From positions 13,075,181 through 13,139,180 of the forward strand of contig NC_064036.1 of the NCBI RefSeq assembly GCF_932526225.1: a stretch of 64,000 bases of DNA. The letters run 5' to 3'. A program made the position numbers and the translations under genes. The notes beneath the pieces are model-generated. The model was given only the letters and a program-made list of their open reading frames with translations, was not told the origin of the DNA and did not search any database. Origin of the DNA: Nematostella vectensis (lineage: Eukaryota > Cnidaria > Anthozoa > Actiniaria > Edwardsiidae). Of the stretch, positions 25,401-37,100 are shown in pieces. Within the stretch, counting starts at the first letter, position 1. Every line of letters begins with the position of its first letter.

Positions 25401-27951
25401 TACTGCTATCACTTGGCCTAGGGTGTGATGTCATGTGTTTTACCAGAGCAGACGATGCTAGTGCTGTTATCACTGGGCCTAGGGTGTGATGTCATGTGTT
25501 TTACCAGCGCAGATGATGCTAGTACTGCTATCACTGGGCCTAGGGTGTGATGTCATGTGTTTTACCAGTGCAGATGATGCTAGTGCTGCTATCACTGGGC
25601 CTAGGGTGTGATGTCATGTGTTTTACCAGCGCAGATGATGCTAGTGCTGCTATCACTGGGCCTAGGGTGTGATGTCATGTGTTTTACCAGCGCAGATGAT
25701 GCTAGTACTGCTATCACTGGGCCTAGGGTGTGATGTCATGTGTTTTACCAGCGCAGATGATGCTAGTACTGCTATCACTGGGCCTAGGGTGTGATGTCAT
25801 GTGTTTTACCAGGGCAGACGATGCTAGTACTGCTATCACTGGGCCTAGGGTATGATGTCATGTGTTTTACCAGGGCAGACGATGCTAGTACTGCTATCAC
25901 TGGGCCTAGGGTGTGATGTCATGTGTTTTACCAGCGCAGATGATGCTAGTACTGCTATCACTGGGCCTAGGGTGTGATGTCATGTGTTTTACCAGCGTAG
26001 ATGATGCTAGTGCTGCTATCACTGGGCCTAGGGTGTGATGTCATGTGTTTTACCAGCGCAGATGATGCTAGTACTGCTATCACTGGGCCTAGGGTGTGAT
26101 GTCATGTGTTTTACCAGGGCAGACGATGCTAGTACTGCTATCACTGGGCCTAGGGTGTGATGTCATGTGTTTTACCAGGGCAGACGATGCTAGTACTGCT
26201 ATCACTGGGCCTAGGGTGTGATGTCATGTGTTTTACCAGCGTAGATGATGCTAGTGCTGCTATCACTGGGCCTAGGGTGTGATGTCATGTGTTTTACCAG
26301 CGCAGATGATGCTAGTACTGCTATCACTGGGCCTAGGGTGTGATGTCATGTGTTTTACCAGCGTAGATGATGCTAGTGCTGCTATCACTGGGCCTAGGGT
26401 ATGATGTCATGTGTTTTACCAGCGCAGACGATGCTAGTGCTGCTATCACTGGGCCTAGGGTGTGATGTCATGTGTTTTACCAGCGCAGACGATGCTAGTA
26501 CTGCTATCACTGGGCTCTCCTCAGAGACTCCCTGCTGACTGTGGTCCAATGATTGACAGCTAGCAAACTCCCAGCACGTGTAGAATATCTCCCTAAGATC
26601 TAAACAATCAGGTTAAACAGTATAAGAATAGAAAACATGATCAAATAGTGGTCTTGGGAAATGATTGGGTGCCATCATGGGAGGGGTACTAAAGATGTTT
26701 CATCCCAAGAGTGTAAAGTAGGTACTCAGATATTAGCAGGACAGGGGTCCCAGTATTGGGATTTGTATTTTTAACTTTACATAAAAAAAAGATATTTTTT
26801 TAAATTTGAAGTAGGTGAATTGGGAACACTTTTCTGTGATGTGGTCATGTTGTTTTTTGGTACTTTAAGGCAAATATTTTTTTGGTATAGATTTCAGGGT
26901 CTGTTCAGTTTCTAGTATTGGTATTTTCTTGGGGTATAGGATTTTGGTTTCTGTCAGAGCCCCTGTCATGTTTATAGATGAGTAAACCTGTGGGAGGGCA
27001 CCCATCTGAATTACCCTATTAGAATAGTGTCCTTTGCTGGCTCGCCAGCATGGATCATCTTCTTTAAATAATTAATTTGGAAAAGATTATCTTGCTTTAG
27101 ATTATTCACCTTGATCACCGAGGACTGGCTTTCTGTTGGTCAAAAGCTTGGAATACTCTTGAAACTTGCCTTGAGCAGAGGAGCCTGGGTGGATTAGAGG
27201 CATAACCAAAGTAAGATAAAACAATTACTGTGTAACAGACTAAATGCACTTGCAAGGCCACACTGAATGATAGTATGATAATAAAACTCAACCAGACATA
27301 CACTGATCAATGAACTTCTCCAGACGTCTGACCAAATCTTTAGTCCCAAGTGCTTCCATGTGATCACTAACATGGTTGAAAAACAGATGCCCAAGCTTCC
27401 CACTCTTCCTCCAGCAGAAATATTCCTTTAAGGAAAAAATAATTATTAAGTAATTACTACAGCCTTTTGAGACTGTCAGCAACTGTGTGTCTTTTTTCAT
27501 ATTTTCAAAATTAAAATTTAAAAAAAAATTCGTTCATTCGTTATCTTTAAATTTCATTCCCTCTCATCTTTCTCATCCATCACCTTTTTCTTCTACTGTA
27601 TAGTATATAAACGGCATAATTTGTAGCAGTCTTTATTTATCATTTAAGCAGACTTGTGACTAATTTGTGGGACTATAACTTACTTAACTTAATTGAACAA
27701 CATCCTAATTGAATTTACTTTGATTTATCCTTAACCGCCATACCTCAAAATCAGCCACTCTTATTTTCTCATCAGGTTTGTTCTTTGCTAACGACTGAAA
27801 TAGAGAGCCTTTAGTTGCACTTCTATCATACGTTGGGGTAATGATGGACTTCTCTAATACGCCCCTTTACCTCAGTAAATTTGACCAACTCGTTCCAGAA
27901 TACACATCGCGGTTCTTCCCGTTTTGGGGATCCTTCTTGAATATTCCCCAT
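22457..27951 (-). CDS. MEAK7: TLDc-domain protein, MEAK7/TLDC1-like, 12 exons with one apparent frameshift
   Basis: Exons: 27744-27951, 27302-27425, 27110-27184, 26481-26599, 25019-25147, 24475-24618, 24331-24386, 23767-23865, 23614-23687, 22878-23065, 22666-22752, 22457-22543. The N-terminus MGNIQEGS carries a myristoylation-type MG, as in MEAK7. The TLDc domain covers the last half: VWTLLYDCVEHGQSLNR, YRGPTLFIVRVMSGQVFV, GGANMVFFNERTRG, TDLSSVRLQGDS and LEVWGCGG. The C-terminus KWDDNPDKAILEMAGI resembles the human KSILDADPEAQALLE tail. Expected length after correcting one base is 462 residues, close to human MEAK7 (456). MEAK7 acts at lysosomes in mTOR signalling. In exon 1 four Gs at 27862-27865 (minus) break the frame; three would keep it. 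This may be assembly error, an allele or real damage. Two exon ends carry tandem repeats. Confidence 0.82.
23095..23519. mobile_element. Pogo/Tigger-like non-autonomous element, right end degraded
   Basis: The left end CAGTGGAACCTGGATTTTAC is preceded by TA and matches the pogo/Tigger terminal consensus. The right side has the inverted counterpart (ATCGTAAAATCGAGG, CAAAATCCAGG) but lacks the last bases. No transposase frame remains. It lies between two exons of the MEAK7-like gene. Confidence 0.65.
24768..25022 (-). repeat. ~47-bp tandem repeat, about 6 copies, bearing a donor-like CACAG|GTACTA
   Basis: Minus-strand copies read CACAGGTACTACCCCATAAA, then GTGCCCC and a CTCAAAAT segment. The authentic donor of exon 25019-25147 (ACCACAG then GTACTACC) is the first copy. 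Only about five exon bases are shared, so the exon contribution is smaller than in the other arrays. A G-run sits beside it at about 24751-24762. Confidence 0.8.
25204..26515 (-). repeat. 61-bp minisatellite, 22 copies in perfect register, carrying an exon end and donor
   Basis: The unit starts GCAGATGATGCTAGTACTGC on the plus strand. From 25204 to 26485 the distance is exactly 21 periods of 61 bp, with no indels. On the minus strand each unit ends CATCATCTGCGCTG then GTAAAACACATG, the 3' end (VIAVLASSAL) and donor of exon 26481-26599. The first copy is the real junction. Copies differ by a few substitutions, and CTGGTAAAA is preserved in those I read. Confidence 0.95.
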
Positions 27952-28182
27952 GGCTCTTCATTGCTTATTTACGTCCATTTCCTGTTGAAAACAATTAAAA
28001 ATACCAACTCAATTTTTATTTCCACTGGGCCGCCATCTTGCTCAAGCTTTGCGCGCCTGCGATCGACTGTTTATGATCAGCGTACTCCACCATTGGGCTT
28101 CGTGGCACAAAATGGCGGCGTCGAGGGAAGCAACGAAAATGGGCTGAAAAAGCTCACTCAGAATACGCTATTTCCGGAAAAG
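27952..28182. promoter_or_regulatory. Bidirectional promoter between MEAK7-like gene and dymeclin
   Basis: The two start codons (27951 minus, 28183 plus) are 231 bp apart and point away from each other. Two YY1-type motifs occur: GCCGCCATCTTG at 28030-28041 and AAAATGGCGGCG near 28109. No TATA box is evident. This head-to-head arrangement would drive both genes, which is inference. Confidence 0.65.
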
Positions 28183-31100
28183 ATGGGCGCTAGACCTTCC
28201 TCCATCAGCGACCTACAACACAACGCTGTATTGAAGAAACTTACCGGCGAGCTAAGCGTTGGAGATGATGAGGAGTTTTGGGACGAGCTGTTGTCATTTT
28301 CGTTCCGCGTTCCGTACAACAGGTGAGAAAAAGATGAACGTGGGGATTTATATATGATAACACTACACTGATGTTAGGGTGACGGGACAGCACATCCATG
28401 AACAGGAAGGAGATTCAACTGAGCTGTGTATAAACTCAGCGGTACAGACATGTTAGCAATTTTGAAAACGAGCTCACGCACAGCATAAAATTTGCAATAA
28501 GCTTAAGATAATACTTATAAGCTGACATGTTTTAAATGAAGCCTATAACATCAAATTTATCCTAGTATTTAAGGTTTAGCTATTTTATAGTGATGGGGCT
28601 TTACCGAACTGTTGTAGCCCCATTTATTGCTTATTCCTGTCTGGTAGATATCATTCTATGAACAAAACGTCTGGTTTCTTTCTGCTTGCTGCTTCGTATG
28701 TGAGATGATCGGCATTGTTTCTAGTTCCTGTTTACAAATAGTTCCTTGTGTACCAATAATTAGCCAAAAGCACGATTAACATTTGTCTAAATGCACAGTA
28801 TCATTAAAGTACAAGTTGTACTCTGAAATAACCAAGATTTATTGGCTTTGGCAGAGATGATTGAGTTTGATTTCTGGATTTTTTAATTGAATTTACGAGC
28901 GCATGTTAGCTTATTAGTTTACCTAGTTATAATGACACCCTAATACATATGACATTGTTTTAATCCCGGCTAAAACCCAACATATACCTCTTTGTTGCCA
29001 TGATATTGTAAATTGACTAAGGAATTTAATTCATTTTTAACAAAACACATCTCAGTCTCATTTGTTGCTAAGAACATCTTTAAGGTATTCTTATATTAAT
29101 ATTCTATTCCTTGTTAAGCATAATTTAACTCTTGTTAAACATAATTTACCCCATGCTTTTCCCACAACCATTTTTGTAATTTTGTTTATTTTTATCAGTA
29201 TGGATTGTTTGATAAAGCAACTTTTTTTTTGTGCATTTTATCTTTATGATTTGAGGTATTGAGCCCTAAAGGGTCATTTAGGGCTCTTGAAGCTTCTTAA
29301 CTCTTTTAAATGTATACACAGTGCTGATGCAAGATTACTGGAGGAAGCGACAGAACCAATATGTCAGCATTTAGGTAAGCTTCATCAAAAAATATATAAA
29401 GTGTATGTACTATTGCTTGTACCAATATTGTTTGGAATTCTTGGACTTTAAATAAAAATGAAAATTGATGCATTTTTGGTTTCAGCCCAAAATAACTTGA
29501 CATCTAAGAACTTCATCTTTCTTGTGCGAGTGCTTTTATCAAGAATTTCTGAACTGAAGAACTCAGACAAAGCTGAAGAGTAAGATTCATGGTGTTGCTA
29601 ACATAACAGTGGAAGTTTAGTATGAACATAGTGACTAGCATAGTTGTTTTGTATTTGCATTAGTTAGATGTGTTGCTCAACACAATGCTAATTAGAAAGG
29701 AATGCATATCATAAAAGGGACATGCCCTAGGTTAAGTCATCATCCCTGTCAAATTTTGTCTAATACAGACCTTTGTTAATATTTAAAGCAGCATCTCACA
29801 TAGACTCATTTTTAAGTTGAAAACATTGTTTTGTGAACAAAAGGCAATTACATTGAACTAATTGGAATTTGTTTTATTGCTTAACTTATGCACCGACTTA
29901 AACACATACAAAAACATGAAATTAATGACCTATTGACATATCACTGATCAATACTATTCTCTCTTGCAGTTCAGACTTCTTAGTGCAATTATACAATGCT
30001 CTCTTGCTCAAACGGAGCTTCTGTAAATATTTTGTTGAGATGCTGCCATGTGAAGATGTAATCCTTCACTTTGGTGGCTCTCTCTCACAATCCATACATA
30101 GTGAGACAGGGAGAGAAGTCATCACTTGTACAGGTGAGATACCTGAATATCTCGTTTTGGAGAATGATAAAATATGTCAACTTGCACCTCAGGCCTGTAC
30201 ATAGTATTTACTGAGGGAAGGTGTCTCTTGTCATAGGTATCATTTGGAAAAAAGGGTAGTATTTGATCACCCCTCACAAATAAATGACCCAGTTTTGGAG
30301 GGGGCCAAGGGGGACAGACATCCAGCCCGCCCTCCTGTGTACAAGCCTGCACTTGGGGAGCTCAAACTTTTGAGGTCACAATACAGAGAGCATTGTTTAT
30401 TTCTTATTAAATATTGTTATATATTGTACATTATATATTTGTCTTTCAATTTCCTCTCTCCCTTTTTCTGCACCGCTTCTCCACTTACCCAGACACCTAC
30501 AACATGTAGACTGCTCTCATTTTGTGCCTGCTATCCACTACCCTACCCTCCCTATCTCTCCCTGCACCCCAGGTGCCTACCACTTGTAGACTGCTCTCAT
30601 TTTATGCCTGCTATCCACTACCCTGCTGTACTTTCTCTCCCTGCACCCCAGGTGCCTAAGTACAAATACCCAAGTTTTTATATTTTGGTTTATTTGATTT
30701 CAGATTGTGGTATTACTGAGGATGCCATATGTGGCTTGTTTGACATTCTAATCAGCATCCCTGTAAACAATCAGACATACGCCCTCCATGTAGAGACTAT
30801 GAACTGTGTGCTTGTACTGCTTGCAGTGCAAATGTTTGATCCCAATGCATCTAGCAACAGTATATTCTACCACACCATCATGAGGGGGAAATGGTGAGTC
30901 ACCCCTACACAAAATTGTCCAATTGTCTATCTATAACATTTCTAGATGTAAAACCTCTACCTTCCAGGGGCCGGTTGCACAAAGCTTGGATAACTTCTAT
31001 CCACAGATTAAATCCTTATCCAGCGGATAAAATTTAAGTGGCATGATTCAGTTGCACAAAGCCCTAATAAAAGTTATCTAGCCTGGTTGAAATAGGTTGG

Positions 31101-34100
31101 ATAAAATACACCGAATATATGTGAAGAGAAAACAAAATAGCGTCTTGCATTTTAATTTATTTTCATTATTTAGACACTATCTTGATAGAGTGAAAGTTGA
31201 AACAGATGCAAAAGATGCAATTCACAGTTGGTAAATTTGCAATGAAATACGAACTTACATGCAGCTCTGGTAGGACTAGAAACAGTCTATATTGCCCTTC
31301 CTGTCAAGAAATGTGACTCCCACAAGATAGGAGGAAGTTAAACACTATCACATGTACTTTGCCTTGATAACTTGTTTGTTTTCTATCACCTTTTCTCGCT
31401 CTTGCTATAGCTGCCATTTTATATATGCTTTGCATATTTACCATGGAAATCGGAAGCCATTTAGTGGTAAATGATGGCTATTCAGGAATAGTTATTCAGT
31501 CTATTCAATCTACGCTTTGTGCAATGCTATTTTATCCAGCGGATGACTATCCACTGGAAAGGGATTCAGGGTTCAAAATAGCAGCCAGCTGCTGGCAATA
31601 GCTGGCTGTTTTCTGGTCTTTGCCGGCTCTTTTTTTCTGTATCCCCTTGTCATATTTTTAGTATGCAGGCTTTTTTCCCCCACCAAAATCCAGAAAGCCG
31701 GCAAAATCTAGCAGATTAAAAAAAAATATTTTGAACCCTGGAATTTTATCCAGTTTTGTCGCTTTGTGCAACTGCCCCTGAAATATTTGGTAACATATTT
31801 TTGTAACTTCCATGACTGAAAACTGTGAAACCTTCAAATCTATCTGCCTTAAATATAAATATATGTGTTTTTTTTTTTCAAATCTTTTTGTCTTTAAGTC
31901 ATCTTTCCTATTCGTATAATTCCTTTTTTTACACTTGTCTGATTTTACTTCTTCCACTTCCACCCTTAAATAATTTGCTCAATTAAAAATGGTTTTAGAC
32001 ATCTACTGTGCTGCAAATGTGTGTTTCTTACTATGTCATGTCTTTTTACATTTTATGGTGTCTCCCTCTAGTGCCAAGATGTCTGGGAATATTGTGCATT
32101 CATTACTACAGAACTTTATACAGCAGATGCCCACCCCAGCAGGTCTTACCTCAAGTGGAGGCACCGGGTGGTTCTGTAAGTATATTATACTTATCCCAGC
32201 AGGTCTTACCTCAAGTGGTGCCACTGGGTGGTTCTGTAAGTAATTATACTTACCCCAGCATATCTTACCTCAAGTGCAGCCACTGGGTGGTTCTGTAAGT
32301 AATTATACTTACCCCAGCACGTCCTACCTCAAGTGGTGCCACTGGGTGGTTCTGTAAGTAATTATACTTACCCCAGCTCGTCTTACATCAAGTGGTGCCA
32401 CTGGGTGGTTCTGTATGTAATTATACTTACCCCAGCACGTCTTACCTCAAGTGCAGCCACTAGGTGGTTCTGTAAGTAATTATACTTACCCCAGCACGTC
32501 CTACCTCAAGTGGAGCCACCGTGTGGTTCTGTAAGTAATTATACTTACCCCAGCACGTCTTACCTCAAGTGGAGCCACTGGGTGGTTCTGTAAGTAATTA
32601 TACTTACCCCAGCAGGTCTTACCTCAAGTGGTGCCACTGGGTGGTTCTGTAAGTAATTATACTTACCCCAGCACGTCTTACCTCAAGTGGAGCCACTGGG
32701 TGGTCCTGTAAGTAATTATACTTACCCCAGCACGTCCTACCTCAAGTGGAGCCACTAGGTGGTTCTGTACGTAATTATACTTACCCCAGCACGTCCTACC
32801 TCAAGTGGTGCCACTGGGTGGTTCTGTAAGTAATTATACTTACCCCAGCACGTCTTACCTCAAGTGGAGCCACTGGGTGGTTCTGTAAGTAATTATACTT
32901 ACCCCAGCACGTCCTACCTCAAGTGGTGCCACTGGGTGGTTCTGTACGTAATTATACTTACCCCAGCACGTCTTACCTCAAGTGGAGCCACTAGGTGGTT
33001 CTGTAAGTAATTATACTTACCCCAGCACGTCTTACCTCAAGTGGAGCCACTGGGTATTCCTGTAAGTAATTATACTTACCCCAGCACGTCTTACCTCAAG
33101 TGGTGCCACTAGGTGGTTCTGTACGTAATTATACTTACCCCAGCACGTCTTACCTCAAGTGGAGACACTGAGTGGTTCTGTACGTAATTATACTTACCCC
33201 AGCACGTCCTACCTCAAGTGGAGCCACTGGGTGGTTCTGTAAGTAATTATACTTACCCCAGCACGTCTTACTTCAAGTGGGGCCACTAGGTGGTTCTGTA
33301 AGTAATTATACTTACCCCAGCACGTCCTACCTCAAGTGGTGCCACTGGGTGGTCCTGTAAGTAATTATACTTACCCCAGCACGTCTTACCTCAAGTGGAG
33401 CCACTGGGTGGTCCTGTAAGTAACTGTACTTACCCCAGCACGTCTTACCTCAAGTGGAGGCACCGGGTGTTTCTGTAAGTAATTATACTTACCCCAACAT
33501 GTCTTACCTCAAGTGGAGCCACTGGGTGGTCCTGTAAGTAATTATACTTACCCCAACATGTCTTACCTCAAGTGGAGCCACTGGGTGGTCCTGTAAGTAA
33601 TTATACTTACCCCAGCACGTCTTACCTCAAGTGGACCCACTAGGTGGTTCTTTAAGTAATTATACTTACCCCAGCACGTCTTACCTCAAGTGGTGCCACT
33701 AGGTGGTTCTGTAAGTAATTATACTTACCCCAGCACGTCTTACCTCAAGTGGAGCCACTAGGTGGTTTTGTAAGTAATTATACTCACCCCAGCACGTCTT
33801 ACCTCAAGTGGAGCCACTAGGTGGTTTTTTAAGGAATTATACTTACCCCAGCACATCCTACCTCAAGTGGTGCCACTGGGTGGTTCTTTAAGTAATTATA
33901 CTTACCCCAGCAGGTCTTACCTCAAGTGGAGCCACTGGGTGGTTCTGTAAGTAATTATACTTACCCCAGCACGTCCTACCTCAAGTGCAGCCACTGAGTG
34001 GTTCTGTAAGTAATTATACTTACCCCAGCACCTCTTACCTCAAGTGGTGCCACTGGGTGGTTCTGTAAGTAATTATACTTACCCCAGCACGTCTTACCTC

Positions 34101-37100
34101 AAGTGGAGCCACTGGGTGGTTCTGTACGTAATCATACTTACCCCAGCACGTCTTACCTCAAGTGGTGCCACTGGGTGGTTCTGTAAGTAATTATATTTAC
34201 CCCAGCACGTCTTACCTCAAGTGGAGGCACTAGGTGGTTCTGTAAGTATATTATACTTATCCCAACACGTCCTACCTCAAGTGGTGCCACTGGGTGGTTT
34301 TGTAAGTAATTATACTTACCCCAGCACGTCTTACCTCAAGTAGAGCCACTGGGTGGTTCTGTAAGTAATTATACTTACCCCAGTACGTCTTACCTCAAGT
34401 GGAGGCACTAGGTGGTTCTGTAAGTAATTATACTTAACCCAGCACGTCTTACCTCAAGTGGAGCCACTGGGTGTTTCTGTAAGTAATTATACTTACCTAA
34501 GCACGTCCTACCTCAAGTGGAGCCACTGGGTGGTTCTGTAAGTAATTATACTTACCCCAGCACGTCCTACCTCAAGTGGTGCCACTGGGTGGTTCTGTTA
34601 GTAATTATACTTACCCCAGCACGTCTTACCTCAAGTGGAGGCACCAGGTGTTTCTGTAAGTTATTATACTTACCCCAGCACGTCTTACCTCAAGTGGAGG
34701 CACCGGGTGTTTCTGTAAGTTATTATACTTACCCCAGCACGTCTTACCTCAAGTGGAGGCACCGGGTGTTTCTGTAAGTAATTATACTTACCCCAGCACG
34801 TCTTGCCTCAAGTGGAGGCACTAGGTGGTTCTGTACGTAATTATACTTACCCCAGCACATCCTACCTCAAGTGGTGCCACTGGGTGGTTCTTTAAGTAAT
34901 TATACTTACCCCAGCACATCTTACCTCAAGTGGAGCCACTAGGTGGTTCTGTAAGTAATTATACTTACCCCAGCACGTCTTACCTCAAGTGGACCCACTG
35001 GGTGGTTCTTTAAGTAATTATACTTACCCCAGCACGTCTTACCTCAAGTGGTGCTACTGGGTGGTCCTGTAAGTAATTATACTTACCCCAGCAGGTCTTA
35101 CCTCAAGTGGAGCCACTAGGTGGTTCTGTAAGTAATTATACTTATCCCAGCACATCTTACCTCAAGTGGTGCCACTGGGTGGTTCTGTAAGTAATTATAC
35201 TTACCCCAGCACGTCTTACCTCAAGTGGAGCCACTAGGTGGTTCTGTAAGTAATTATACTTACCTAAGCACGTCCTACCTCAAGTGGAGCCACTGGGTGG
35301 TTCTGTAAGTAATTATACTTACCCCAGCACGTCTTACCTCAAGTGGTGCCACTGGGTGGTTCTGTTAGTAATTATACTTACCCCAGCACGTCTTACCTCA
35401 AGTGGAGGCACCAGGTGTTTCTGTAAGTTATTATACTTACCCCAGCACGTCTTACCTCAAGTGGAGGCACCGGGTGTTTCTGTAAGTTATTATACTTACC
35501 CCAGCACGTCTTACCTCAAGTGGAGGCACCGGGTGTTTCTGTAAGTAATTATACTTACCCCAGCACGTCTTGCCTCAAGTGGAGGCACTAGGTGGTTCTG
35601 TACGTAATTATACTTACCCCAGCACATCCTACCTCAAGTGGTGCCACTGGGTGGTTCTTTAAGTAATTATACTTACCCCAGCACATCTTACCTCAAGTGG
35701 AGCCACTAGGTGGTTCTGTAAGTAATTATACTTACCCCAGCACGTCTTACCTCAAGTGGACCCACTGGGTGGTTCTTTAAGTAATTATACTTACCCCAGC
35801 ACGTCTTACCTCAAGTGGTGCTACTGGGTGGTCCTGTAAGTAATTATACTTACCCCAGCAGGTCTTACCTCAAGTGGAGCCACTAGGTGGTTCTGTAAGT
35901 AATCATACTTACCCCAGCACGTCTTACCTCAAGTGGAGCCACTAGGTGGTTCTGTACGTAATTATACTTACCCCAGCACGTCCTACCTCAAGTGGAGCCA
36001 CTGGGTGGTTCTGTAAGTAATTATACTTACCCCGGCACGTCCTACCTCAAGTGGAGCCACTGGGTGGTTCTGTAAGTAATTATACTTACCATAGCACGTC
36101 TTACCTCAAGTGGAGCCACTGGGTGGTTCTGTAAGTAACTATACTTACCCCAGCACGTCTTACCTCAAGTAGAGCCACTGGGTGGTTCTGTAAGTAATTA
36201 TACTTACCCCAGCACGTCTTACCTCAAGTGGTGCCACTGGGTGGTTCTGTAAATAATTATACTTACCATAGCACGTCTTACCTCAAGTGGTGCCACTGGG
36301 TGGTCCTGTAAGTAATTATATTTACCCCAGCACGTCTTACCTCAAGTGGTGCCACTGGGTGGTTCTGTAAGTAATTATACTTACCCCAGCACGTCTTACC
36401 TCAAGTGGAGCCACTAGGTGGTTCTGTAAGTAATTATACTTACCCCAGCACGTCCTACCTCAAGTGGAGCCACTGGGTGGTTCTGTAAGTAATTATACTT
36501 ACCCCAGCACGTCTTACCTCAAGTGGACCCACTGGGTGGTTCTTTAAGTAATTATACTTACCCCATCACGTCTTACCTGAAGTGCAGCCACTGGGTGGTT
36601 CTGTAAGTAATTATACTTACCCCAGCACGTCTTACCTCAAGTGGTGCCACTAGGTGGTTCTGTAAGTAATTATATTTACCCCAGCACGTCTTACCTCAAG
36701 TGGAGCCACCGTGTGGTTCTGTACGTAATTATACTTACCCCAGCACGTCTTACCTCAAGTGGGGCCACTGGGTGGTTCTGTAAGTAATTATACTTACCCC
36801 AGCACGTCTTACCTCAAGTGGAGGCACTAGGTGGTTCTGTAAGTAATTATACTTACCCCAGCAGGTCTTACCTCAAGTGCAGCCACTAGGTGGTTCTGTA
36901 AGTAATTATACTTACCCCAGCACGTCCTACCTCAAGTGGAGCGACTGGGTGGTTCTGTAAGTAATTATACTTACCCCAGCACGTCTTACCTCAAGTGGAG
37001 CCACTAGGTGGTTCTTTAAGTAATTATACTTACCCCAGCACGTCTTACCTCAAGTGGAGCCACTGGGTGGTTCTTTAAGTAATTATACTTACCCCAGCAC

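Noticed and set aside
27841..28182. Dymeclin starting upstream at 27841
   Set aside because: That frame overlaps the opposite-strand MEAK7-like exon 1. The family N-terminus (MGARPSS) begins at 28183.
34517..35544. Two identical 86-codon ORFs
   Set aside because: They are the same array block duplicated 13 units apart, not genes.
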